Assembly (NCBI GenBank): GCA_024803745.1
Contig: JANJXV010000043.1
Location: 8,736,018-8,800,017, forward strand
DNA length: 64,000 nucleotides
Direction: 5' to 3'
From: Megascapheus bottae
Lineage: Eukaryota > Chordata > Mammalia > Rodentia > Geomyidae
Under the pieces are notes generated by a model. It was given only the letters and a program-made list of their open reading frames with translations, was not told the DNA's origin and ran no database searches. The position numbers were made by a program, and so were the translations under genes. Every line of letters begins with the position of its first letter. The stretch's first letter is position 1. Positions 33,656-43,779 of this stretch are shown here, one piece after another.

Positions 33656-34555
33656 TTAAAAAAAACAACTCTAAGATTCCACCTCATTCCAGTTGGAATG
33701 GCCAGGATGAGGAAAAGAAATAATAACAGATGCTGGAGGGAATATGGCCAGGAGGGATCACTACTACACTGTTGGTGGGAGTGCAAACTCGTTCAGCCAC
33801 TATGGAAAGCAGTATGGCAGTGCCTCAAAAGGCTAAACATAGAACTCCCCTATGACCCAGCAATTCCACTACTTGGCATTTACCGAACCATCCAGAATCT
33901 AGGGCATACTAATTCCACTAGCACAACAATGTTCATTGCAGCATTATTCACCACAGCAAAGATATGGAACCAACCTATATGTTCCTCAGTTGATGAGTGG
34001 TATTTGTACAAAATGGAATTCTATGCTGCTGTCAGAAAAAACTATATCGCCCCATTTGTTAGGAAATGGAAAGTCTTAGAAAAAATCATATTAAGTGAAG
34101 TAAGACAGACTCAAAGGAATTAGGCTCAATGGTTTCCCTCATTTGTCATAATCAGTAGAAACCTTGGGTTCTCCTAGCAGAGATCTGCCATAGAGCAAAA
34201 CCTTGATACATAAGGCTATATAGTATGAAGCTAATTGAAAGGACCTCCAGGATATTGAAACAAAAGCCATATAACGAATGATTGTTGTCCTTAATGTACT
34301 ATGTTATCTCTAATCTCCTTTGCTGTTCCTTCGGTATCTCATATTGTTACAATATCTTACTTTGTTATCTGATATATTGAATTTATTTGTATTTGTTTAT
34401 TTGAAATTTGATAGGGAAGGGGAAAAACCAAGACGGAGCAGTGTGGGGGAGGGTAATGGGTAACAAGACATGTGAAATGGTATCAATGCATGTGAATTAA
34501 TGCATCTACTATCTGGCAAATATCATGTAACCCTTTTATTAATTTCAATAAAAAA
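33656..34555 (+). mobile_element. 5'-truncated L1 3' end
   Basis: It starts in ORF2 (ACAACTCTAAGATTCCACCTC), is open at 33653-34123, and ends with TTTCAATAAAAAATATAAAG. A 100-bp non-L1 spacer (33556-33655) separates it from the previous L1. Its end adjoins the start of unit B. Confidence 0.88.
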
Positions 34556-35608
34556 TATAAAGAAAAAGAAATCCATCAATTGGGCTGAGAGGGATTATAA
34601 CAGAAGGTAAGGAAGTTGGGGCTGATATGGGAGAAATGCAGATCAGAAAATACAAATGTCCAGTTAGCCAGGGAGGATACATTCATTAAAAAATAATAAT
34701 TAAATTATCATACATTTATTAAATCCACTGAACGGGGCACTGAGCTATTCTTGTGATATTCTGAATGGATACTAAGGGTAACATATATGAGGTAACAAAT
34801 ATAATTTTATAGATGGAAACATTTGTTAGTATGCTCAGTTTCGCAGTGTCCATATTAAACATGTGATTTCTATAACTTTAAAACATGAGATACTTTTAAA
34901 ATAATAAATAAAAACCAGGAAATTGTTTTTCCCTGTAGAGATCAAGTTATCTATTACATGTCCAAATATTCTTCAAGACAGGGAAGAGACCTGTCTCCAG
35001 AGATTTAGTCCCTATTGAAATTAACAGTTCCTTTAAGGATTCCTTCTTATTTTCTTTAATCAAAACAAAAGGGAAAAAAACAAAAAGAACTATGTTCCCC
35101 TTGGAATAAATTAATTCCTCTCTCCCTGTAACAGCTACAATATTGCAAGAAATTAACCTAAATCTGTTTATCCATGATGTCATCTTCACTTTATCTCATG
35201 GGAACAAAATGGTTTGGAGACTAGAAAGATATTTTATTCCATGAAGACAATTATTTCATGAAATACAATTCATTTGATGAGGTCTTAGTAGATTCATCGA
35301 TTGACTTGCAAGAAACTGCACAAGCATCTGATGCCCTTCTCTGAATCCAGTCTCCGTGAAAACCCTAGCTGACAAAGTTCTAAGAAGTAGTTGGGGGATA
35401 AGAAATCTTTAGTGGTAAAAAAAGAAGACAGAGCCACGGTAACCTGATAAAGACAGGCAAAATGTAAATTTATGTCCAGTGAGGAGAAACAAGAGAAAAG
35501 GGACCAGAAGTGGGCTCACGTCTGCAGGTGAGGTCCCAGATCTCCAGGCAACTTATCATCATCATGGAGCTCATGCTTTGGAAACTCTGATTTCCCTTCT
35601 TTCTCCAG

Positions 35609-35743
35609 CCTACAGCACCTTTCTCATGAAGTTCCTTTCTGGAAAGTCTTTTGCTCTTCTGCAAGAATCAGCGTTATCTGTCAGCTTTGCTTTATCCAAT
35701 TATGTATTTATTAATCACCTGCTGAAAGATCCATGTGCACCAG
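35609..35743 (+). other. candidate 5' leader exon, unit B
   Basis: Acceptor-like CTTCTTTCTCCAG at 35596-35608 and donor-like CAG|GTATTG at 35743/35744, spaced as in the other units. It contains an upstream ATG (ATGAAGTTCC) that would be a short uORF. RNA evidence is lacking. Confidence 0.3.
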
Positions 35744-35774
35744 GTATTGTCTGTTGGGTTCCATGCCACTGGAC

Positions 35775-35930
35775 TTCTTTGTTCTCTAGGCCTGAGCCTT
35801 GAACTTGGCACTGTCCTAATCTCCTTTTACTCAAGGCTAGCACTCTACTACTTGAGCTACAGCTCCACTTCCAGCTTTTTCTGTCATTATTTGGAAATAA
35901 GGGTCTCATGGACTTTCCTTTCCCATTAGT
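35775..35930 (-). repeat. composite SINE, antisense partial
   Basis: Right-arm antisense (AAGGCTAGCACTCTACTACTT) and the start of the middle segment. In C and E the equivalent SINE is preceded by a long GT-rich tract that B lacks. Confidence 0.7.
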
Positions 35931-35992
35931 GTCCATAACAAAATCTAGCCAACAATGGAATTATTGATAAAGAAGAATTCCCCTTCACGTGT

Positions 35993-36255
35993 GTCTGTGT
36001 GTGTGTTGTATGTGTGTGTGTTGTGTGTGTGTATGTGTGCTTGCATGTGCATTGCCAGCCATGGGGCTTGAATGGTGGGTCTTTGCACTTTCCAGAGCCA
36101 TACCAAGTGAACTACAGCTCACTTGTGGCTTTTTGGTAATTAATCAGGAATGATAATCTCATGATTTCCCTGTCTGAGCTGCCTTCACATCCTGATCCTT
36201 CAATTGCAGCCTCATAGTAGCTAGAATGCCAGCTTGAGCCACTGGCAGCCAACTT
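35993..36255 (-). repeat. GT tract plus antisense composite SINE
   Basis: A broken GT tract (35993-36040) followed by an antisense composite SINE ending near CATAGTAGCTAGAATGCCAG. Equivalent to 46740-47035 (C) and 53930-54215 (D). Confidence 0.75.
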
Positions 36256-36726
36256 CCCTCACTTAGGTTTGCATATGCACACTGGCTTCAGTGTGCACAG
36301 AATGGTTTTCTATGTATTCCAACTGGAAAAGGGGGTTTTGCTGTGGTATTTCCAGAAAGGCATATATTGTGTTTTGATCACACTAAACCCCGCTGTAGCT
36401 CTTTCTTTGGCCCATAGTCCCTTCTTCTGATTTCAACAGGGTTTAGTGGATTTTATCTTCATCTTCACACATATTCTGTATTAATCCCACCATTACTTCC
36501 CTCTCTCTCTGGCTTGTCCCCACAAACAACTACATTCCTGATATATCAATATGTAGATAGATCATAGATAATAGAAATTAGATGCTAAGAAAAATTATAA
36601 TTCTAAGAGTGACATTTTCCTTACCTTTAATGATTCCAGTAGAGTAGCATTTGTCTCCCTGTATAGAATCCTGAAAAGATTAGATTTCTTTAATGGGTAA
36701 ACAAGATTGAGATAAGCCTACTATTT

Positions 36727-36895
36727 ATTATATTTTTTGATATTTCATTCTAATTAATAGAAGGGTTACATTATATTCACCAGCTAGAAGGTGCACTACT
36801 TCACACACAGTGATGACCTTTCTCATGTTTTGGTCCCAATTACCTTTGCCTCACCCCTGCCCCTCATCTTGTTATCCCCCCTTCCCTATTTATTT
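36727..36895 (-). mobile_element. L1 3'-UTR fragment, antisense
   Basis: Reverse complement of the L1 3' terminus (CTAATTAATAGAAGGGTTAC then CACCAGCTAGAAGGTGCAC). Only about 170 bp remain. It is private to unit B among the units seen. Confidence 0.75.
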
Positions 36896-37084
36896 TTACA
36901 TCTCACTGTATAAATATCAAGTGTCTAGGTAGGAAACGACAACTGAAAACTGCACATATTTCACAGTTAACTGTCAGTATGCCCATTGAGTTAGACATAA
37001 AATTTAAGATTTCATTGTAATTCATAAAACTTTGTAAGAGAAGATAGCATTAAAGATAAATGAAAAAGAAAAAAACAAAGATAA

Positions 37085-37445
37085 AAACTAACAAAGACAC
37101 AGTTCAGTAGGTAATGGACCAACAGACAGACAGATAAATACACAGATAATAGATGGGCAATTACATAGATATATCAGAAGATAATACAAAAACACACAGA
37201 TAGATATATAACTAACCAAGAGAAAGACAGGTAAGTACAAAGGTAGATAGATATTACAGATAGATATACACAGGCATACATACATAAATAACAGTACACA
37301 CATACACAGAAACTGAGATATCACAGTAGCCTGGTACGTACATGATAGACAGACACATATATACATAAATAATAGACATACAGTGGGTTGGAAGGTGGGT
37401 AAGAAGGTAGCTAGCTGAGTCGGCAGACAAATAGATACAAAGACA
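37085..37445. repeat. degenerate GATA/ACAGATA-rich tract
   Basis: Interrupted GATA, ACAGACA and ACATA repeats over about 360 bp. The cysteine-rich minus-strand frame here is a by-product of the repeat. Unit D has a pure (GATA)n at 54515. Confidence 0.8.
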
Positions 37446-37979
37446 CAAAACTGTGAAGAAGAGAACACATGTACCATTTGTCTTTCTGAACCTGGATTAT
37501 TTTGCTTCCAGTCATTTTCCTCCACAGGATGGAATCCATTGTTCTTAAAGGCTGAATACTATTCCATTATATGTCTGTTTCTGTTCTCCTTTCATCCACA
37601 GGACAGCGGGGCTGATTTAATTCATTGTCTCAGCCTAAAAGGCCTGTGCCTTCCTTTCCTACTCCATCTTTCCTCCCCCCAGCACAAATGATTTCCATTT
37701 CCAAGAAGATTTTCCTCCCGAATGCTGTCATTCTGATTTACACAGCTTCCATTGCATGAGCATAAAAGATGTTGACACTTGTAATTGTTCTGGAGAAGAC
37801 AAACACTAGTATTCAAACTTTAAGATTTCTTTGTAAATGTTCCAGACAAACTGCTCTTTCAGAGCCTTCAGCATATGAATCATCTTCATCCAGTTTACTA
37901 TTGCATGATCCATTAACTCTGCTGATTTCCACACAATATGTCCCTGCTCCAGAGCATGAAATCCCATGCAAGTGATGGA

Positions 37980-38150
37980 TGGTGTGTGTGTGAGACTACT
38001 TACTCAAGGCTACTACGAGATCCACTGTCATCCTTTTAGTGCTACAAAAAGGAGATAAGACTCTGACAGACTTTTCTTACCCAGACTGACTGACAACCAC
38101 AAACCTTAGCTCACCACTTCCTGAGTAGCTAGGATTACAGGCATGAATTA
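37980..38150 (-). repeat. composite SINE, antisense partial
   Basis: Antisense middle and left arm (CCTGAGTAGCTAGGATTACA). Equivalent to 47533-47735 in C; the GT tract present in C is reduced to a few units here. Confidence 0.7.
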
Positions 38151-38216
38151 AATGTGCTAAGCATAGCGTAGGTTATTTTAATGATGTTGTGTTCCTTTGT
38201 CCTCATGTCTGTGCAG

Positions 38217-38330
38217 CTGGTAGTCTCTTTTTACCCTCTCATATTTTGGAAGAAATCACCTAGAAGGAATTCTCTGTCGGGAGGTTTCCACAGCCATGCT
38301 GACCAGCCATGGTATATTCCATCCACACAG
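38217..38330 (+). other. candidate 5' leader exon with clear splice signals, unit B
   Basis: A pyrimidine-rich stretch ending TCTGTGCAG (38208-38216) precedes 114 bp that end in CACAG|GTAACA. Unit E has the same signals (62880, 62997). The OR coding-exon acceptor lies about 860 bp downstream. OR genes commonly have short non-coding 5' exons; assignment here is inferred. Confidence 0.35.
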
Positions 38331-38837
38331 GTAACAGATGTGTTGTGTTGAGAACAGCTCAGCCCACGAACACGGCCTGGACTCCAGGCAATGAGGCTGA
38401 ATGACATCCGGGAACTCCATGTACTGAGATCTTCCCCACAAATACTCCCATTCCTGTGATAGATGCTCGCTCCATGGCCTGCACAGAACGGGAAGACAAC
38501 TTGATCCTATTACATGGTGAACATTCCCTCCACCAGGAAAATAGGTAAAAGAGTTAATTGTACCTGAGTGTTGAAAGCGCTTCCTGAAAGGTGAAGGCAG
38601 TGGAAAAGGTGGACAGAGAAATGGAGAGAAGAAAGGTGGGCAAAATCATTCCTAATATTCAGTGTACAAATGTGAAGCTGGAACTGAGTGAACTGAGGGA
38701 GGGGTTGGAGTGGGGAGAGTTGTGGTGACATGGATGAAATGGTCTTTTACTCAAACACTGATCATTGAATTGCAGCCCCATTGTACAAGTAGGTAAGAAT
38801 AAGGTTTAGAAAAATACATTTCATAGGGACTGCAGCA

Positions 38838-39006
38838 CGGGCTACTGATAGAGTGCTTGCCTAGCATGCACGAACACCCAAGGTTGAATCCTCAGTACCA
38901 CAAACATAGAAAAAACTGCAAGTGGTCCTGTGGCTCACTTAATAGTACTCTAACTTTGACAAAGCCAAGGAGAGTGCCCAGGCCTTGAGTTCAAGCCTCA
39001 GGACTA
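38838..39006 (+). repeat. IDL-Geo SINE
   Basis: The ID-like arm (AGAGTGCTTGCCTAGCATGC) and the Geo arm ending CCTTGAGTTCAAGCCTCAGG. Located 0.2 kb before the OR start; the same insertion is in C (48336) and E (63505), so it predates their separation. Confidence 0.85.
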
Positions 39007-39217
39007 GCAAAACACAAAATTTCACAGTCAGTGAATACAAGACAGGGATATTTACCCACATACTACAATATGAAAGTGAGTGGAGCCAGTCTTGGCTGTG
39101 CAGGTCAACCTAGGAAACAAAAAAGGCATATGGCAGGGGAAGGGCATGACCACCTGAGCTGGCAGTGGGCATTGATTGAACTTTTCCTTACTTGCCCCAA
39201 GGAAAACATCCAGGGCT

Positions 39218-40165
39218 ATGACAGCACAAAACTTCACAGGGGAATCACCATTCCTCCTGCTGGGCCTCTCAGATGACCCTCAACTCCAGCCCATTCTCTT
39301 TGGGATCTTCCTGTCCATGTACCTGATCACCGTGCTCGGAAATCTGCTCATCATCCTGGCCGTCATCTCTGACCCCCACCTCCACACGCCCATGTACTTC
39401 TTCCTCTCCAACCTGTCTTTTGTGGACATCTGTTTTACTACTACTACCATCCCCAAGATGCTGGTGAACATCCAGACCCAGAGGAAAGACATCTCCTACC
39501 CAGAGTGCCTCACTCAGGTGTATTTTTTCATGATTTTTGGTGGAATGGATAATTTCCTATTGACTGCGATGGCTTATGACCGTTTTGTCGCCATCTGTCA
39601 CCCACTAAAGTACCCAGTTATCATGAACCCTCACTTCTGTAGCCTCCTGGTCCTCATGTCTTGGCTTCTCATTTTCTGCATCTCACTACTCCATGTTCTA
39701 CTGATGAGGAAATTAACCTTCTCCCCAGGAACCACCATCCCCCATTTCTTCTGTGAACTAGCTCAAATTCTCAAAGTGGCCATCTCTGACACCCTCATCA
39801 ACGACATCTGTGTGTACCTGGCTTTTGTGTTGTTTGGTTTGTTTGCTGCCTTAGGAATCTTCTTCTCTTACTCTCAGATCCTATCCTCTTTAATGAAGCT
39901 GCCCAACACAGCTAGCAAGCACAAAGCCTTCTCCACCTGTGGCTCTCACCTGTGCGTGGTCTCCTTGTTCTACGGGACAGGACTTGGGGTGTACCTCAGC
40001 TCTGCGGTGTCCTCCTCCGCCCACAGAAGCAAGATGGCCTCGGTGATGTACACAGTGGTCACTCCCATGCTGAACCCCTTCATCTACAGCCTGAGGAACC
40101 AGGACGTGATGGGGGCCCTGGGGAGACTGCCAGGTAGAGTGGTCTCCTGTCTTGGTGGATTGTGA
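39218..40165 (+). CDS. olfactory receptor, family 7-like (unit B), intact
   Basis: A 315-residue seven-transmembrane odorant receptor, expected in the ciliary membrane of olfactory neurons and coupled to Golf. The first in-frame ATG is 39218, after an acceptor-like TACTTGCCCCAAG. Hallmarks are all consensus: NFT glycosylation site (5-7), GN (41-42), [17 protein letters not shown] (56-72), Cys97/Cys179, [13 protein letters not shown] (118-130), SY (217-218), KAFSTCGSH (236-244), [12 protein letters not shown] (283-294). The length is typical for ORs. Relative to its neighbours it has private changes in TM5 ([13 protein letters not shown]). No defect is seen, making it the best candidate for a functional gene together with unit C. 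The ligand is unknown. Confidence 0.95.
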   Translation: MTAQNFTGESPFLLLGLSDDPQLQPILFGIFLSMYLITVLGNLLIILAVISDPHLHTPMYFFLSNLSFVDICFTTTTIPKMLVNIQTQRKDISYPECLTQVYFFMIFGGMDNFLLTAMAYDRFVAICHPLKYPVIMNPHFCSLLVLMSWLLIFCISLLHVLLMRKLTFSPGTTIPHFFCELAQILKVAISDTLINDICVYLAFVLFGLFAALGIFFSYSQILSSLMKLPNTASKHKAFSTCGSHLCVVSLFYGTGLGVYLSSAVSSSAHRSKMASVMYTVVTPMLNPFIYSLRNQDVMGALGRLPGRVVSCLGGL

Positions 40166-40574
40166 AGCACAGAACAAAGTAGTCCACTGCAAGAGGGAAG
40201 ACTAATTGGCTGAATATCAGCATCATTGATTCTTTTCCTTCATTATAGAACTCAGTATATTTATATACTGAGTCTCTCTCTATATATATATCCATCTAGA
40301 AAATATATATGAATTCAAGTATACCCTGCAAAGCCCCTATGGCTTTGTCTGTCTATATGTGGACATCTGTCTTTGAAAGAAATTTACTTAATATACTTCA
40401 GAAAAACAACTTTCTTGTCAGTGTGAATTTTCCTTAATATTCCCATTTGGCGAGGTGTTATACAAATTCTTCTGGTCATTTCAAATTGAGCATAGAAACC
40501 ACTTATCACAGTAGGAGGTTGCACAATATCCCCTTAAGTTATCCCCTTGTATATTAAATCTTCCTCCTAAAACA

Positions 40575-40692
40575 AAAAACTTCTTCTTCCCCCTCCTCCT
40601 CCTGTTTCCTCCTCCTCCTCCTGCTCCTCTTGTACTTCTGCTTCTGCTGCTACTTCTGCTGCTGCTTCTTCCTCTTCCTCTTCCTCTTCTCC
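40575..40692. repeat. CTC/TTC/CTG-rich tract
   Basis: A long pyrimidine-rich triplet tract after the OR, mixing CTC, TTC and GCT units. It is the longest version among the units. Confidence 0.9.
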
Positions 40693-40915
40693 AACAGCCC
40701 TGGGACTGAATTCAATGTCTGGTGCTGTTTGTGAGCATTTTTGATCAGGGTTATTCCTCTGCTATTTGAGACACATCTACACAATCCCCATATCAGGGAG
40801 CTATTCAAAGATAAGACCCTCATAGACTTTTGCCTGTGCTGGCTTTAAACCCCAGTCCTCAGATCCCAGTCTCCTGTGTATCTGGGATAACAGATGGCAG
40901 TCTCCGCCATTTGGC
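40693..40915 (-). repeat. old composite SINE, antisense
   Basis: Homologous to 25591-25822 in unit A and deleted from C and D, where the CTC tract joins AAGAATCCAAATAAAATCCC directly. Confidence 0.7.
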
Positions 40916-41320
40916 AAGACAAAATAACTTCATTTTTTACTTAACAGAAACAGAATAAACACATACAAGAATCCAAATAAAACCTCAACACTTTCAGAAC
41001 AGCAGTTATGGCCTTACATGTGAGATTTTGTTTAAGTTTGAGGGAATATTTTTTTTTACTAATTTCTCTTTCCACTCAGGTATGAACTTGTTTCCATGAT
41101 AGCTATACTAAGTGACATTCTCAGACAACAGTGTCTGAGCATGCCTGTTTCTTCTCAACTTCACCAGAATTGGTGTTGTAGATTTCCTTCAGCATTGACA
41201 TAATACAGAATCACACTGTTTTCTTGATTTGCATATCCTATGTAGTTAAGAGGCTGAATATTTCTTTGTGGATTTCTTCATGGCCATTTTTACCTCTTTT
41301 AATGATTGTCTTGGTTGTGA

Positions 41321-41560
41321 GCATTGGCCCAAACCTGTAATCCTAGCTACTCAGGACTATGAGATTTGAGGATCACAGTTCAAAGTCAGCTTAGGCACTA
41401 AAGTCTGTGAGACTCTTATCGTCAATTAACCATTAGAATACCAAAAGTGGTGCTGTGGCTCAAGGGGCAGCGCAGTAGCCTTGAGCTGAAGAGCTCAAGA
41501 ACAGCAATCAAGCCCTGAGATCAAGCCCCATGACCAAACAAAAAAATACATGAATAAATA
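41321..41560 (+). repeat. composite SINE (7SL-like + Geo-like)
   Basis: CCTGTAATCCTAGCTACTCAG on the left, GTGCTGTGGCTCAAGGGGCA on the right, with an A-rich tail. Present at the same position in C (50487) and D (58438). Confidence 0.85.
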
Positions 41561-41983
41561 AATAAATAAACATTATCTTATCCATCTTTTTCCTCATTGG
41601 GAAGTCAACTTAATTGTAAACCCTTAATATTTGGTGTTGAGTATCTGAGAGGCTTTCCTTCTAACTCCTGGGACTGGGACTCTTTATAAGTGAATGCCCC
41701 ACACACATCTCTCATTCTTATCAGCCTTTCCCATACTCTGCATAAAGATTTGATTTGCTGCAATCCCTTTTGTCAATTTTTCCTCCTATTTAATGAAATA
41801 CTACAGAACTTTCCAGAAAGTACTAGTCTTGGCTATATCTCCAGTTATGTTCTCTATGGTTTCCTGTTGTAATTTCAGCTTCAGGTCTTACAGGCTGAGA
41901 TGTGAGGATGGCGCCTCCAAGCCAGGTTGGGCAGGAAAGTCTGTGACACTCTTATCTCTACCCATAAAACTGTTGGAAGTAAA

Positions 41984-42213
41984 CGGGGCAACCTGTGCTC
42001 ACCCCTGAATCCTAGCTACTCGGGAGCCTAAGATCTGAAGATCACAGATCATACCCAGCCTGGACATGAAAGTCCATCAGACTCTTACCTCCAATTAACC
42101 ACCAGAAAACTTAAAGTGGTGCTGTGGCTCAAACAAGGAGAGTGTTAGCCTTGAGAGCTCAGAGATAGCGCCCAGGCCTACAGTTCAAGCCCCACAAAAA
42201 AGACAGAGAGAGA

Positions 42214-42245
<32 letters not shown>
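41984..42245 (+). repeat. composite SINE with (GA)n tail
   Basis: Both arms are recognisable (TCCTAGCTACTCGGGAGCCT; GTGGTGCTGTGGCTCAAAC; CAGTTCAAGCCCCAC). The tail has expanded into a GA tract (42205-42245). Confidence 0.85.
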
Positions 42246-42247
<2 letters not shown>

Positions 42248-42514
42248 GGGGGTGGAGGAGAGTGAGGGGTGAGCTCTCTCTCTCTCTGGTAAGGAAACAA
42301 CACACAATGTACTGAATGGAGAAACCTGGAAGGTTCTCTCAAAGATCTAGGTTACACAGGAGCCTGCATTCACCCCTGTCACTCAGCACTGTGTCCCAGC
42401 CAGAGCAATCCATCAAGAGAAAGAAAAACATGCACTCAAATTTGAAAAAATAATACATCCCAGAGTGTCACTGTGTGTACAAGATATGACCTCCACTAAA
42501 GTAACTCCAAAAAT

Positions 42515-42743
42515 CAGTTCTGGTGCCGGTGGCTCAAGCCCAAACCCCCAGCTACTGCACAGGCTGAGATCTGAGGATGGAAACTCACAGTCATAATAGG
42601 CCTGAAGTCCTCCAGGACCTTTTTTCCAGTTCAGTAGGAACAAGACAGAAATGGAGTTGTGGCAGAAGTGATAGAGCACCAACGTTCAGCACAAAAGGTT
42701 AGGGAGAATTCTCCAATCCAGAACACCAGGCCAAGAACCAACA

Positions 42744-42798
<55 letters not shown>
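42515..42798 (+). repeat. old composite SINE with (CA)n tail
   Basis: A diverged SINE (CAGGCTGAGATCTGAGGATG; GAGTTGTGGCAGAAGTGATAG) ending in a CA tract at 42743-42798. Confidence 0.75.
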
Positions 42799-42799
<1 letters not shown>

Positions 42800-42870
42800 A
42801 TCCATCTTTCAATAGGATCAGGAGGGAATGATATGTTTCCAGTTTTATTTAGGGGGTGTCATTTCTTTTC

Positions 42871-43135
42871 CTGTGTGTCTGTCTCTGTGTGTGTGTGCAT
42901 GTGTGTATGTGTGTTGCTCTTGGAGTTTGAAATCAGAGCCTGGGCATTGTCCATGACTCTTTTTGCTCAAGGATTCTGCTCTTCTGCTTGAACCACAGCT
43001 CCATTCTGCCTTTTTAGTGGTTCATTGATGAGAAGACTCTACAGACTTTTCTGCCCCACTGGCTTCTAACTCTAAATCCTCACATCTCAGCCTCCTAAGT
43101 ATTTCGAATTACAGGCCTGAGCCAGCAGCACCTAG
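42871..43135 (-). repeat. GT tract plus antisense composite SINE
   Basis: A GT-rich tract (42871-42914) followed by CTTGGAGTTTGAAATCAGAG and antisense arms ending near TACAGGCCTGAGCCAGCAG. Equivalent copies lie at 52090 (C) and 59944 (D). Confidence 0.8.
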
Positions 43136-43179
43136 CTGAGATTGTTTTCTTTTTCCTTTTTCTCTTTCTTTAGTTTTTT

Positions 43180-43415
43180 TGTCCGTTCTTGGACTTGAAC
43201 TCTAAGCCTGGATGCTGTCCCTGAGCTCTTCAGCTCAACACTACCACCATACTCCTTGAGCCACCGTCACACTTCTGCTTTTCTGGTGGTTAACTGGAGA
43301 TAAGAGCCTCATGGATTTTAATGCCTGGGCTGGTTTTGAACCAAGATCCTCTGATCTCAGCCTTCTGAGTAGCTAGGATGACAAGAGTGAGCCACTATGC
43401 CTGGCCGGTGTTTTC
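43180..43415 (-). repeat. composite SINE, antisense
   Basis: TTCTTGGACTTGAACTCTAA through CTTCTGAGTAGCTAGGATGAC to GAGCCACTATGCCTGG. A T-rich stretch (43142-43180) is its tail. It marks the end of the unit, as at 52395 (C) and 60280 (D). Confidence 0.85.
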
Positions 43416-43779
43416 TAAGCTGACTTCATAGAAATCTAGCAATTGGGCCAAGTGGAGCAGTAACAAAAGGTAAGGAATTAGGGGCTGATATGAGAGAAAT
43501 GAAGATCAGAAAATACAAATGTCCAGTTAACCAGGGAGGATACATTCATTAAAAAATAATTAAATGTTCATACATTGATTAAATCCACTGAACAGGGCAC
43601 TGAGCTATTCGTGTGATATTCTGAATGGATACTGAGAGTAACATATATGAGGTACCAAATATAATTTTATAGGGTGCTGGGTGTCTCAGTGTGCTGCTGA
43701 GCAAACAAAACATGGGATTTTTATCTATAACTTCCAAGTATAAGACACTATTAAATAATGAATGAAAATCAAGAAATTG

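Larger units (their letters stand above)
34566..43435 (+). repeat. tandem unit B (8.9 kb, intact OR)
   Basis: It starts near CAATTGGGCTGAGAGGG and aligns by eye with C (43440), D (52664) and E (60543). Order: AT-rich leader, candidate leader exons, antisense SINEs, GATA-like tract, IDL-Geo, OR, CTC tract, three sense SINEs with GA and CA tracts, two antisense SINEs. The stretches 34566-35600, 36260-36720, 38331-38835 and 40915-41320 hold unit-specific non-coding DNA with no other gene seen. Confidence 0.85.

Noticed and set aside
37088..37525. A 145-codon minus-strand frame rich in Cys, Tyr and Ile
   Set aside because: It lies over the degenerate GATA/ACATA tract; composition is explained by the repeat.
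37480..37600. Possible very old antisense L1 piece (GGCTGAATACTATTCCATTA)
   Set aside because: The wording resembles ancient L1 ORF2 3' regions, but it is too short and diverged to support by eye.
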